DNA of 64,000 nucleotides, taken from NCBI RefSeq assembly GCF_020616555.1, contig NZ_CP085173.1:4599501-4663500 (forward strand), written 5' to 3'. Shown piece after piece: positions 17,974-26,555 of this stretch. The notes under the pieces were generated by a model that ran no database searches, was not told the DNA's origin, and saw nothing but the letters and a program-made list of their open reading frames with translations. Positions within the stretch are counted from its first letter, which is position 1; the number at the start of each line of letters is the position of its first letter. This DNA is from Streptomyces longhuiensis (GTDB taxonomy: Bacteria > Actinomycetota > Actinomycetes > Streptomycetales > Streptomycetaceae). The translations under genes were made by a program, and so were the position numbers.

Positions 17974-18945
17974 ATGAAGACCGGACTGAAGATCACCGCC
18001 TTCGCAGCCGCCGTCGCCGCGACCTTCGGCACCGCGTACGGGGTGGGCAAGGGCGTGGACCCCGTCACCGCGGGAGAACAGAGGACGGCAGGACACGCGG
18101 GGGCAGGACACGCGGGTGGAGGACATGAGAAGGAAGCGGAGGGAGCGGAGAAGGCGCAGGACGGGCACGCCGGGCACGGCACATCGGCCGCCGGGGCCGC
18201 CGCCGTCCCGGGCGGGCTGCAGATCTCCGAGCGCGGCTACACGCTCGACCTGCGGACCCGGCACATCGCGGCCGCCGGCGAGCGCAGCGAGCTGAGTTTC
18301 GCGATCACCAAGGACGACACGGGCCGCAAGGTCACCGCGTACCGGACGGAGCACGGCAAGCAGCTGCACCTGATCGTGGCCTCGCGGGACCTCACGGTCT
18401 ACCGCCACCTGCACCCGGCCCGCGCGGCCGACGGCACCTGGAGGACGCCGGTCGAGCTGCCGAAGGCGGGCGGCTACCGCGTCTTCGCCGACTTCACCCC
18501 GCGGACGGAGAAGGAGGGCCTCACCCTCGGGGCGGACCTGTCGGTGGCCGGAAAGTACGCGCCCGGGGACCTCCCGGCGGCCTCCCGGACCGCCGACGCC
18601 GGCGACGGATACGAGGTGCGCCTGGGCGGCGGCCTCGGCGCGGGAGCGGCGAGCGAGCTGACCCTGAGCGTCGCGAGGAACGGGAAGCCGGTCACCGACC
18701 TCCAGCCCTACCTCGGCTCGTACGGGCACCTGGTCGCCCTGCGCTCCGGCGACCTCGCGTACCTCCACGTACACCCGAACAAGGGCGGGCCCGGGCCGGA
18801 GGTGTCGTTCACGGCGACGGCGCCCAGCAACGGGACGTACCGCCTCTTCCTGGACTTCAAGCACGACGGCACCGTGCGGACGGCGGAATTCACGGTGCAC
18901 GCCGGGCGGAGCGCGAGTGATCATCCCCAGGAGCACGGCCACTGA
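17974..18945 (+). CDS. Secreted or membrane-anchored His-rich protein, copper-regulated
   Basis: A 323-residue protein with an N-terminal signal or anchor (residues 5-25). A His/Gly/Glu-rich linker with repeated AGH and HAGHG units (about 40-70) probably binds metal. Two beta-rich repeats follow, each with an HLH or HVH core (KQLHLIVASRDLTVYRHLHP and GSYGHLVALRSGDLAYLHVHP). I do not assign an enzymatic role. It could bind or buffer copper outside the membrane. ATG 17974 has AGGAG. The CsoR-type promoter and divergence from copA support a copper-resistance function. Confidence 0.8.
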   Translation: MKTGLKITAFAAAVAATFGTAYGVGKGVDPVTAGEQRTAGHAGAGHAGGGHEKEAEGAEKAQDGHAGHGTSAAGAAAVPGGLQISERGYTLDLRTRHIAAAGERSELSFAITKDDTGRKVTAYRTEHGKQLHLIVASRDLTVYRHLHPARAADGTWRTPVELPKAGGYRVFADFTPRTEKEGLTLGADLSVAGKYAPGDLPAASRTADAGDGYEVRLGGGLGAGAASELTLSVARNGKPVTDLQPYLGSYGHLVALRSGDLAYLHVHPNKGGPGPEVSFTATAPSNGTYRLFLDFKHDGTVRTAEFTVHAGRSASDHPQEHGH

Positions 18946-18984
18946 TCACCTGTCGGCGCGGGCCGTCTGCGCGTAGGCTGACCT

Positions 18985-19000
18985 ATTGGACTAGACCTCT
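18985..19000 (+). promoter_or_regulatory. DasR-like operator (dre) upstream of cutC
   Basis: ATTGGACTAGACCTCT matches the dre consensus A(C/G)TGGTCTAGACCA(C/G)T at 13 of 16 positions. It shares TGGACTAGACCTCT exactly with the site before nagK (45115-45130). A 7-bp stem (CCTGTCG/CGACAGG) follows at 19005-19021. Confidence 0.55.
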
Positions 19001-19098
19001 AGGACCTGTCGGGACGACAGGCCGGGGGCCCGGCCGCCACCGTATCCGCACCCGCCTTCGTAACCGACAGAGCCGACAGAGCCGACAAAAGGGGTCCC

Positions 19099-19794
19099 AT
19101 GAGCAAGCGTGCAGTCCTGGAGGTGATCGCGCTCGGCGCCGAGGACGCCGTCGCGGCCCAGGCAGGAGGGGCCGACCGGCTCGAGCTGGTCACCGACATG
19201 GCGGCGGACGGGCTCACCCCGTCGCGCGAGACGTTCGGCCGGATCCGCGCGGCCGTCGGCATCTCACTGCGGGTCATGATCCGGCTCGCGGACGGTTTCG
19301 CCGCGGGCGACCTGGACGCGCTGGCCGAGACCGCGCGCGGGCTGCGCGCGGAAGGGGCCGACGAGTTCGTGCTCGGCTTCCTCGACCCGGCGGGCGACCC
19401 CGACCTCGCGGCGGTCGAACGCATCACGGCGGAGCTGGACGGCTGCCGCTGGACCTTCCACCGCGCGATCGACCGGGCGGCGGACCGCGACGCCCTGCGC
19501 AAGCAGCTCGCGCACGCGCCGGGCCTCGACACATATCTGACGGCCGGCTCGCCGGACGGCGTGGACGCCGGGCTCGACGTCCTCGCGGCGGAGGCGGCCC
19601 GCTCGGGCGAACCGGGTTACGAACAGCGGATCCTGGTCGGCGGCGGCCTCCGTCTCGACCACCTGCCGCGCCTGAAGGCGGCGGGCATCGACGCCTTCCA
19701 CATCGGCGGCGCGGCCCGCCCCCAGGGCTGGACGGCCCCGGTGTCCGCGGACGCGGTCCGCGCGTGGCGGGAAGCGGTCGACGCGGGGAGGTAG
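19099..19794 (+). CDS. cutC: CutC family protein
   Basis: A 231-residue TIM-barrel protein of the CutC family, with the characteristic AGGADRLELVTDMAADGLTPS near the N-terminus, FHRAID in the middle and ILVGGGL towards the end. CutC was named for copper tolerance, but its biochemical role is unsettled. The neighbouring copper genes fit the historical name, while a DasR-like site upstream hints at amino-sugar control. ATG 19099 follows AAAAGGGG. It ends 4 bp from the convergent HelD gene. Confidence 0.92.
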   Translation: MSKRAVLEVIALGAEDAVAAQAGGADRLELVTDMAADGLTPSRETFGRIRAAVGISLRVMIRLADGFAAGDLDALAETARGLRAEGADEFVLGFLDPAGDPDLAAVERITAELDGCRWTFHRAIDRAADRDALRKQLAHAPGLDTYLTAGSPDGVDAGLDVLAAEAARSGEPGYEQRILVGGGLRLDHLPRLKAAGIDAFHIGGAARPQGWTAPVSADAVRAWREAVDAGR

Positions 19795-19798
19795 GGCC

Positions 19799-21844
19799 CT
19801 ACAGCGCTCCCCCGAGCTGCTCCGGCAGCTCCGCGGCGTGGACCACGACCAACCCGGAGACGGCTCGGGTCAGCGCCACGTACAGGCGACGCAGTCCGGT
19901 CCGCTCGTCGGGTTCGCCGTCGACCACGGCGGCGGGCTCGTCGAGGACCACGTAGTCGTATTCGAGGCCCTTCGCGAGCGAGGCCGGCACGAGGGTGAGG
20001 CGGGTCTGCGCGGTGGTCTCCTCGCCGGGGCCCAGGTAGGTGAGCCCGGCGTCGGCGAGGGCCTCGGCCAGGGCCGGGATGCGGGCGTCGGCGGCGATGA
20101 GGCCCACGGATCCCTCGCGCTCCAGCGCCTCCGCGCACGCGACGACCACGTCGTCGGCCCCGTTCGCCGCCTCCCGGACCTCGAAGGCGCCGGGGTTCTC
20201 CCGGACGGACGAGACGGGCGCGAGGCCGGGCGCGATGTGGGGCAGCAGCCGGGACGCGTACGCGATGACGTCGCGCGGCACGCGGAACCCGACGGTCAGC
20301 TCCTCGACCACGGCCTCCTCCTTACCCAGATGCCGCAGCGCCTCGGCCCAGCTGCGCGTGGCCCAGGGCGTCGTGCCCTGCGCGAGGTCGCCGAGCACGG
20401 TGGCGGACCCGGTGGTGCAGCGCCGCCCGACGGCCCGGTACTGCATGGGCGAGAGGTCCTGTGCCTCGTCGAGCACGACATGCCCGAGGGAGTGCGTACG
20501 GGCGACGAGATCGGTGACCTCGTCGATCAGCACGGCGTCGGCGGAGGACCACTTGGCGGCCCGCACGCTGCGCGCCGGACGCTCCCACAGCACGCACTTC
20601 TGCTCGTCCTCGCCGAGCACCCCCTCCGCGTGCTCGGCGAGGAACTCGGCGTCGGACAGCAGCCGCAGCACGAGCTTCGCGGGATCGACGGCGGGCCACA
20701 GGACCTTCACGGCGGCCTTGACGGCCGCGTTCCTGGCCACGGAGTCCTGCACACGGTCGTCGGGGGCTTCGCCCGACCGCTCCATCTGTACGAGAACGGC
20801 GTGGGCGATGCGCTGCGGAAGGGCGTCGCGGGCGGCGCCGTACCGCATGTCCCGGCCCATCAACTCCCTTACGATCTCCTCGAGTTCATACGCGGGCACG
20901 CGCCAGCGCCGGGACCCGCGCACGACCACGACGGGCTCCACGGGCAGCGTGATGTGCGAGCGCACGGCCCGCCGCAGCACCTCGGCCATCCGCGCGTCAC
21001 CCTTGATCACGGCGGCGTCGGCGCTGTCGGCGCCCCGCACCTCCACATGGGCGACGAGGTCGTCGACGGTGGCCTGCTTGACCTCCAACTCGCCGAGGGC
21101 GGGGAGGACTTGCTCGATGTAGTGGAGGAAGGACCGGTTCGGTCCGATGACGAGGGTCCCGGTCCGGGCCAGCCGCTCGCGGTGGGCGTAGAGCAGGTAG
21201 GCGACACGGTGGAGGCCGACGGCGGTCTTACCGGTCCCGGGCCCTCCCTGGACGCACACGGACCCCGAGAGCCCGCTGCGCACGATCTCGTCCTGCTCGG
21301 GCTGGATGGTGGCGACGATGTCGCGCATGGGTCCGACGCGGGGGCGCTCGATCTCGGCCTGGAGCAGCGCGCTCACGACCTCGGCCTCGGCGGGGTCGGA
21401 CAGCCGCTCGTCCTCGTACGCGGTGAGATCCCCGCCCGTGTAACCGAACCGCCGCCGCAGCCCGACGTCCATCGGGTCCTTCTTCGAGGCGCGGTAGAAG
21501 GGCTGCGAGACGGGGGCGCGCCAGTCGATGACCATCGGGTCGCCCACCGCGTCATGAACATGGCGCCGCCCGATGTAGAACCGCTCCCCCTCGGCCCCTT
21601 CGGCCTGGTCGGCGCCGGGGGCGTGCAGGTAGTCGAGCCGCCCGAAGAACAGGGGGGTGTGCGACAGATCGGCCAGGGCCTTGATCCGGTCGTCGATCTG
21701 GCGCTGCAGAACGGCGGCGTTCACCCAGTTCGCGGTCACGTCGGCGATGTCGAGGGATTCCACGTCCTCGCGCATGGCGCGCAGGGCGGCACGGGACGAC
21801 GTGAGGTGGGCGCGCTCGCGGGAAAGCGGGTCGTCGAGGGACAC
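19799..21844 (-). CDS. HelD-like RNA-polymerase-associated helicase (UvrD superfamily)
   Basis: A 681-residue superfamily-1 NTPase. The N-terminal coiled region (1-70) is followed by the HelD block IGRRHVHDAVGDPMVIDWRA. Walker A is QGGPGTGKTAVGLHRVAYLL (about 200-220), Walker B is HVVLDEAQDLSPMQ, and motif VI is RRLYVALTRAV. HelD proteins pry open stalled RNA polymerase and recycle it. I see no rifamycin-associated element upstream, so I do not call it the rifampicin-induced HelR paralogue. Confidence 0.88.
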   Translation of the reverse strand: MSLDDPLSRERAHLTSSRAALRAMREDVESLDIADVTANWVNAAVLQRQIDDRIKALADLSHTPLFFGRLDYLHAPGADQAEGAEGERFYIGRRHVHDAVGDPMVIDWRAPVSQPFYRASKKDPMDVGLRRRFGYTGGDLTAYEDERLSDPAEAEVVSALLQAEIERPRVGPMRDIVATIQPEQDEIVRSGLSGSVCVQGGPGTGKTAVGLHRVAYLLYAHRERLARTGTLVIGPNRSFLHYIEQVLPALGELEVKQATVDDLVAHVEVRGADSADAAVIKGDARMAEVLRRAVRSHITLPVEPVVVVRGSRRWRVPAYELEEIVRELMGRDMRYGAARDALPQRIAHAVLVQMERSGEAPDDRVQDSVARNAAVKAAVKVLWPAVDPAKLVLRLLSDAEFLAEHAEGVLGEDEQKCVLWERPARSVRAAKWSSADAVLIDEVTDLVARTHSLGHVVLDEAQDLSPMQYRAVGRRCTTGSATVLGDLAQGTTPWATRSWAEALRHLGKEEAVVEELTVGFRVPRDVIAYASRLLPHIAPGLAPVSSVRENPGAFEVREAANGADDVVVACAEALEREGSVGLIAADARIPALAEALADAGLTYLGPGEETTAQTRLTLVPASLAKGLEYDYVVLDEPAAVVDGEPDERTGLRRLYVALTRAVSGLVVVHAAELPEQLGGAL

Positions 21845-22105
21845 GGGCTATGCCTCCGGGCTCCGGGGGTTCGGTTACACACGGCAGCCGGCCGGTTTCC
21901 GTCCGGGCGGCGGCACTCCACGGAGGGAGGCGGGCAAGGCGGACCACCTTACTCCCGCCCCGACACACGACCAACACATTTATTTCCCCGGGGAGCCATG
22001 GAGAGGGCCCTAGGGGGCGGAGTCACCCCCAGGGCGCACCCCCGCCGCCGCAACCTACGACTCCGGACCGATGTGCGCGGAATGCCCGTATTCCACCATG
22101 GAGGC

Positions 22106-22297
22106 ATGACAACCATGACCTTCACCCACGGTGCCACCGCCGCCACGGAGACCCACCACCCCCACCGCCTCGGAAACGTCCTGCGAGCGGCCAAGGTCAT
22201 CGTGACCACGGCGCTCGGCGTGGTCCTTCTGGGCGAGTACGACGAGGAGGCCGGCGTCCAGAAGCGATCAGCCGCGTACGAGCCGCCCCCGGACTAG
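22106..22297 (+). CDS. Small hypothetical protein
   Basis: A 63-residue protein with one hydrophobic segment (LRAAKVIVTTALGVVLLGEY) and a charged C-terminus. ATG 22106 is preceded by GGAGG at 4-nt spacing. It looks like a conserved small Streptomyces protein, but I do not recognise a family. The 260 bp upstream contain the HelD 5' region. Confidence 0.6.
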   Translation: MTTMTFTHGATAATETHHPHRLGNVLRAAKVIVTTALGVVLLGEYDEEAGVQKRSAAYEPPPD

Positions 22298-22347
22298 AGC
22301 GACGGGGCCTGCCGACGGGCCCCGCCGACAGGGTCTAGGGTCGCCGC

Positions 22348-22998
22348 ATGCGGGACGACCTGAGGAAAGCCTGGGCGGACACACTCGCCACGGCGCAGCC
22401 CACGACAGCCACCCCCACGACCCCGGAGGCCTACGCGGACGACCTCCTTGCCCGCTGGGCGGAGCCACAGCGCCGCTATCACACGACGACGCACCTCAAG
22501 GCGGTCCTGGACCACATCGACGCACTGGAGGACCACGCCGACGACCCGGCCCTGGTCCGCCTCGCGGCCTGGTTCCACGACGCGGTGTACCTCCCCGAGC
22601 GCTCGACGAACGAGGAACGCTCGGCGCGCCTCGCCGAACGGGCCCTGGCGGAAGTGGGCCTGACGGAGCGGCAGATCGACGAGGTGAGCCGCCTGGTCAT
22701 GCTCACGGTGACGCACGACCCGGACGAGGACGACCACAACGGCGAGGTCCTGTGCGACGCGGACCTGGCGATCCTGGCGGAGTCGCCGGGCGCGTACGCG
22801 GCCTACGCGGCGGCGGTCCGGGAGGAGTACGGCTTCGTGCCGGACGAGCCGTTCCGCGAGGGCCGCGCCGCGGTACTGCGCCAACTCCTCGCCCTGCCCC
22901 GCCTGTTCCGCACCCCGTACGGCGCGGCGCACTGGGAGGAGCGGGCCCGCGAGAACCTCACGGCCGAGCTGGCCCTGCTGACTCCGCAAACCGGTTGA
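22348..22998 (+). CDS. HD-domain metal-dependent phosphohydrolase
   Basis: A 216-residue HD-superfamily protein. It has RRYHTTTHL (His of motif 1), AAWFHDAVY (the HD pair, about 74-75), LTVTHDPD and the later DADLAILAESPGAYAAYA. These match the family of predicted metal-dependent HD phosphohydrolases. The substrate, possibly a nucleotide, is unknown. TAGGGT lies 6 nt before the ATG without a ribosome site, consistent with a leaderless mRNA. Confidence 0.85.
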   Translation: MRDDLRKAWADTLATAQPTTATPTTPEAYADDLLARWAEPQRRYHTTTHLKAVLDHIDALEDHADDPALVRLAAWFHDAVYLPERSTNEERSARLAERALAEVGLTERQIDEVSRLVMLTVTHDPDEDDHNGEVLCDADLAILAESPGAYAAYAAAVREEYGFVPDEPFREGRAAVLRQLLALPRLFRTPYGAAHWEERARENLTAELALLTPQTG

Positions 22999-23029
22999 TC
23001 GGCACGTGCGGCTGTCGCATCCTCGGCCC

Positions 23030-23530
23030 ATGACACTCCTCACCATCGCGGCCGCGCGCGTACGCCTGCACGAGCTGTCCCTGGAGTCGGCCAGGGACCT
23101 GAACGCGGACAGCGGGTCGGGCGGCTTCGCCTGGCTGGACGGCGACGCACCGGACGGCACCCGGACCGGCTCGGGGATCACGGTGAAGGCGCACGCGGCG
23201 GGCACGTACCGCGACGGCTGGGGAACGTACGCGATCGTGCGGACCGAGGACGGGCGCGCGGTCGGCGGGATCGGCTTCCACAGCCCGCCGGACGAGGAGG
23301 GCCGCGTGGAGATCGGTTACGACGTGACGGAGGGGGCGCGCGGCCGGGGCTACGCGACGGAGGCGGTGACCGCGATAGCCACGTGGGCGCTGTCGCAGCC
23401 CGGCGTCACGGCGGTGACGGCGAACACGGACCTGGACAACGGGCTGTCCCAACGGGTACTTGAGCGCGCCGGTTTCGTACGGATCGCGACGACGCCGGAC
23501 CTCTGCTCCTACGAACTGTCGGGAATTTAG
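23030..23530 (+). CDS. GNAT family N-acetyltransferase
   Basis: A 166-residue acetyltransferase of the RimJ/RimL-like GNAT type. It has VEIGYDVTEGARGRGYATEAV (acetyl-CoA pyrophosphate loop R-G-x-G-Y-A) and the C-terminal SQRVLERAGFVRI. The acceptor is unknown. CATCCT sits 6 nt before the ATG and no Shine-Dalgarno is visible. It lies 31 bp after the HD-domain gene in the same direction. Confidence 0.88.
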   Translation: MTLLTIAAARVRLHELSLESARDLNADSGSGGFAWLDGDAPDGTRTGSGITVKAHAAGTYRDGWGTYAIVRTEDGRAVGGIGFHSPPDEEGRVEIGYDVTEGARGRGYATEAVTAIATWALSQPGVTAVTANTDLDNGLSQRVLERAGFVRIATTPDLCSYELSGI

Positions 23531-23558
23531 GCGACACCTCGTCGCGTTGTGTCACGTC

Positions 23559-24863
23559 ATGCCTGACTCCGCTCGAAAAGCTCCCGCCGACACCGCCGAA
23601 GACACCCCCGCGGGCGCCCCCACCCGCATGCCGCCGGCCGTCTACATCCTGGGCCTCGCGGTGTTCGCGCTGGGCACGTCCGAGTTCATGCTGTCCGGCA
23701 TCCTGCCCGCGATCGCCGACGACATGGACGTCACGATCCCGCAGGCGGGCCTGCTGATATCGGCGTTCGCGATCGGCATGGTGGTGGGCGCCCCGCTGCT
23801 CGCCGTGGCGACGCTGCGCCTGCCGCGCCGCACCACACTCATCGCGCTGATCTCGGTGTTCGGCCTGGGCCAGGTCGCGGGCGCGCTGGCGCCGACGTAC
23901 GCGGTCCTGTTCGCGTCGCGGATCGTGAGCGCGCTGGCCTGCGCCGGGTTCTGGGCCGTGGGCGCGGCGGTGGCCATCGCGATGGTGCCGGTGACCCAGC
24001 GGGCACGGGCCATGGCGGTGATGATCGGCGGTCTGTCGATCGCGAACGTGCTGGGTGTCCCGGCGGGCGCCTTCCTCGGTGACGGTCTGGGCTGGCGGGC
24101 GGCGTTCTGGGCGGTGGCCGTGGCGTCGGCGATCGCGCTGGTGGGGGTGGTGACGCTGATCCCGCGGATCCCGCTCCCGGCGCAGAGGCCGCGGCCGCGG
24201 CGCGAGCTGGCGATCTACCGGGACAGCCAGGTCTGGCTGTCGATCACGGTGACGGCGCTGGCCGCGGGCGGCGTGTTCTGCGCGTTCAGCTATCTGTCGC
24301 CGCTGCTCACGGATGTGGCGGGCCTGGACGAGGGCTGGGTCCCGACGGTCCTCGCGCTCTTCGGTGTCGGCGCGCTGGTCGGCACGACGGTCGGGGGCCG
24401 GGTCGCCGACGCGCATCTCTTCGGGGTGCTGCTGAGCGGGATCGCGGCGTCCACGGTGTTCCTGGTGGCACTGGCGCTGCTCGGCGGGTTCGCGGTGGCG
24501 GCGGTGGTGCTGTCGTTCCTGCTGGGCTTCTCGGCGTTCTACACGGCGCCGGCGCTGAACGCCCGCATGTTCAACGTGGCGGGCGCGGCCCCCACGCTCG
24601 CCGGGGCGACGACGACGGCGGCGTTCAACCTGGGCAACACGGGCGGGCCGTGGCTCGGCGGCACGGTGATCGACGCGGGGCTCGGCTACCCGGCGACGGC
24701 GTGGGCGGGCGCGGCGATGACGGTGACGGCGATCGGCGCGACGGCCGTGTCACTGCGCCTGCACCGCGGATCGGCCACGAAGCTCGTGGCGTCGTCCGGC
24801 CCCAAGGACCTCAACCTCCCACTGCGGGACGCCCCTTCGGCCTCCGCAACCCCGCCTCGGTGA
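23559..24863 (+). CDS. MFS transporter, Cmx/CmrA-like drug exporter family
   Basis: A 434-residue 12-helix major facilitator. FALGTSEFMLSGILPAIADDM in helix 1 and the AIGMVVGAPLLAVATLRLPRR loop match the DHA1 drug-exporter group that includes actinobacterial chloramphenicol exporters (Cmx/CmrA). The drug substrate is inferred from family only. No ribosome site precedes ATG 23559, and ATG 23628 is an alternative start. The 3' end overlaps the convergent DUF4031 gene by 53 bp. Confidence 0.85.
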   Translation: MPDSARKAPADTAEDTPAGAPTRMPPAVYILGLAVFALGTSEFMLSGILPAIADDMDVTIPQAGLLISAFAIGMVVGAPLLAVATLRLPRRTTLIALISVFGLGQVAGALAPTYAVLFASRIVSALACAGFWAVGAAVAIAMVPVTQRARAMAVMIGGLSIANVLGVPAGAFLGDGLGWRAAFWAVAVASAIALVGVVTLIPRIPLPAQRPRPRRELAIYRDSQVWLSITVTALAAGGVFCAFSYLSPLLTDVAGLDEGWVPTVLALFGVGALVGTTVGGRVADAHLFGVLLSGIAASTVFLVALALLGGFAVAAVVLSFLLGFSAFYTAPALNARMFNVAGAAPTLAGATTTAAFNLGNTGGPWLGGTVIDAGLGYPATAWAGAAMTVTAIGATAVSLRLHRGSATKLVASSGPKDLNLPLRDAPSASATPPR

Positions 24864-25086
24864 GCCTGCGCACCAGCTCCTTCGAGCCGACCTTCACGGC
24901 CCCGGCCCGCACCGCGTCCTCATAGCGGTGCGACGGCAGGTCGTAGTGGTCGCGCTCGAAGGCGCGGGGCGGGACGCCGAGCCGCTCGGCGAAGAGATGG
25001 AGCTCGTCGAAGGAGACGTCGCTGACCACGTGGGACCACATGCGTCCGTGGCCGGGCCAGGTCGGCGGATCGATGTAGACAGTCAT
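24811..25086 (-). CDS. DUF4031 domain-containing protein
   Basis: A 91-residue protein beginning MTVYIDPPTWPGHGRMWSHV, with DELHLFAERLGVPPRAFERDHYD and a C-terminal basic tail, as in DUF4031. The conserved D, H and HYD residues suggest a small metal- or nucleotide-binding fold, but the function is unknown. Its ATG overlaps the stop of the upstream gene by 4 nt, so the two form a coupled pair. Confidence 0.85.
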   Translation of the reverse strand: MTVYIDPPTWPGHGRMWSHVVSDVSFDELHLFAERLGVPPRAFERDHYDLPSHRYEDAVRAGAVKVGSKELVRRLTEAGLRRPKGRPAVGG

Positions 25087-25460
25087 CGCGCGACGGTACC
25101 GAGGGACCCCACGGGCGCCACGACCACACCCGCCTCGCTGCACACCCAGTGCGGGTCGGGTCCCAACTCCGGTTCCACATCGAGGGCGTGGGGTTCGCCG
25201 GAGCCGCACACGGGGCACAGGGGCCAGCGGCCGGAGCGTTCGAGGAGTCCGTCCTGGACGTCCTGTGCGACGAGCCCGGCGACGTAGTCGACCCCCTCCG
25301 GCCACTGCTCGACCCACCAGCGACGGTGCACTATGGAGTCCTCGACCAGGGAGACGACGTCGGCGTGGGCGACCTCGCCGGAGCCGAGGTCGGCGAGTAC
25401 GAGGGCGCGGGCCGCGTGCAGTGCCTGTTCGAGGGGGCTGATGTGGTCCATGCAGCCCAT
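25083..25460 (-). CDS. Hypothetical protein with CPVC zinc-ribbon-like motif
   Basis: A 125-residue soluble protein. The N-terminal half is helical (SPLEQALHAARALVLADLGSG) with the motif HRRWWVEQWPEGVDYVAGLVAQDVQD. The C-terminal half has CPVCGSGEPHAL and a later HWVC, spaced like a single zinc ribbon. ATG 25460 follows GGGAG. ATG 25451 is an alternative start. It is coupled by an ATGA overlap to the DUF4031 gene. I do not recognise a named family. Confidence 0.7.
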   Translation of the reverse strand: MGCMDHISPLEQALHAARALVLADLGSGEVAHADVVSLVEDSIVHRRWWVEQWPEGVDYVAGLVAQDVQDGLLERSGRWPLCPVCGSGEPHALDVEPELGPDPHWVCSEAGVVVAPVGSLGTVAR

Positions 25461-25539
25461 TGTGCTCCCTCGGCGTACGGGCTCCCAGAACGTCCGGAAG
25501 ACCCGGAGTGACGTGCCGAACGGCACAGTCGAAGGACTC

Positions 25540-25571
25540 TTGACGTCTCACCCCCCTGAAAATATCTTTCA
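25540..25571 (+). promoter_or_regulatory. Leaderless promoter with overlapping RpiR-type operator
   Basis: TTGACG (25540-25545) and TATCTT (25563-25568) are 17 bp apart, and the -10 ends 6 nt before the GTG start, placing transcription at the start codon. The palindrome TGAAAATATCTTTCA (25557-25571) covers the -10. This is a natural autorepression site for the MurR/RpiR regulator encoded next. Confidence 0.75.
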
Positions 25572-25574
25572 AAT

Positions 25575-26495
25575 GTGACCAGCAACGTGAAGGAAATTTT
25601 CGCAGGCGACGCGCCGCCCGCCCCGGCCGCCCTCGCGGCCAAGGTGCGGACCCTCGCGCCGTCGATGACCCGCTCCATGCAGCGGGTCGCCGAGGCCGTG
25701 GCCGGGGACCCGGCCGGCTGCGCGGCCCTCACGGTCACCGGCCTGGCCGAGCTCACCGGCACCAGCGAGGCGACGGTGGTCCGTACCGCCCGCCTCCTCG
25801 GCTATCCCGGATACCGGGACCTGCGCCTCGCCCTCGCCGGGCTCGCCGCCCAGCAGCAGTCGGGCCGTGCCCCCGCCGTCACCGCGGACATAGCGGTCGA
25901 CGACCCCATCGCCGACGTCGTCGCGAAGCTCGCGTACGACGAGCAGCAGACCCTCGCCGACACCGCGGCCGGCCTCGACACCGTGCAGCTCGGGGCGGCC
26001 GTGAACGCGCTGGCGGGCGCCCGCCGCATCGACATCTACGGCATCGGCGCGTCCAGCCTCGTCGGCCAGGACCTCGCCCAGAAGCTTCTGCGCATCGGGC
26101 TGATCGCCCACGCCCACGGCGACCCGCACCTGGCGATCACCAACGCCGTGCAGCTGCGCGCCAAGGACGTCGCCATCGCCATCACGCACTCCGGATCGAC
26201 CGGCGACGTGATCGAGCCGCTGCGCGTCGCCTTCGAGCACGGCGCCGCCACGATCGCGATCACCGGCCGCCCCGACGGCCCGGTCTCGCAGTACGCCGAC
26301 CACATATTGACCACGTCCACGGCGCGCGAGAGCGAGCTGCGGCCGGCCGCGATGTCGTCCCGCACGAGCCAGCTGCTCGTCGTGGACTGCCTGTTCGTGG
26401 GCGTCGCGCAGCGTACGTACGAGACGGCGGCCCCCGCCCTGTCGGCGTCGTACGAGGCGCTCGCGCACCGTCACACGCCGCGCGGCTCCCGCTAG
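25575..26495 (+). CDS. MurR/RpiR family transcriptional regulator
   Basis: A 306-residue regulator. The N-terminal HTH_6 domain (about residues 20-95) has LTVTGLAELTGTSEATVVRTARLLGYPGYRDLR. A C-terminal SIS sugar-phosphate-binding domain (about 130-270) has IDIYGIGASSLVGQDLAQKLLRIG and AITHSGSTGDVIEPL. By family and context it should sense MurNAc-6-phosphate or a related amino-sugar phosphate and control the murQ/PTS genes. The GTG start is leaderless and sits 3 nt past its probable operator. Confidence 0.92.
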   Translation: MTSNVKEIFAGDAPPAPAALAAKVRTLAPSMTRSMQRVAEAVAGDPAGCAALTVTGLAELTGTSEATVVRTARLLGYPGYRDLRLALAGLAAQQQSGRAPAVTADIAVDDPIADVVAKLAYDEQQTLADTAAGLDTVQLGAAVNALAGARRIDIYGIGASSLVGQDLAQKLLRIGLIAHAHGDPHLAITNAVQLRAKDVAIAITHSGSTGDVIEPLRVAFEHGAATIAITGRPDGPVSQYADHILTTSTARESELRPAAMSSRTSQLLVVDCLFVGVAQRTYETAAPALSASYEALAHRHTPRGSR

Positions 26496-26555
26496 GGGAC
26501 GCACGCACGCCCTTCCTCCGCCCCCACTGCCGCACCGGAAAGAGCCGCACACGTC

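Noticed and set aside
21845..22105. Rifamycin-associated element that would mark the HelD-like gene as HelR
   Set aside because: I searched both strands of the upstream region for the GGGGCTT-type 19-bp inverted repeat and did not find it.
19838..22297. An 819-codon plus-strand frame across the HelD gene
   Set aside because: Only the last 63 codons (from 22106, with GGAGG) look like a gene. The rest is antisense to HelD.
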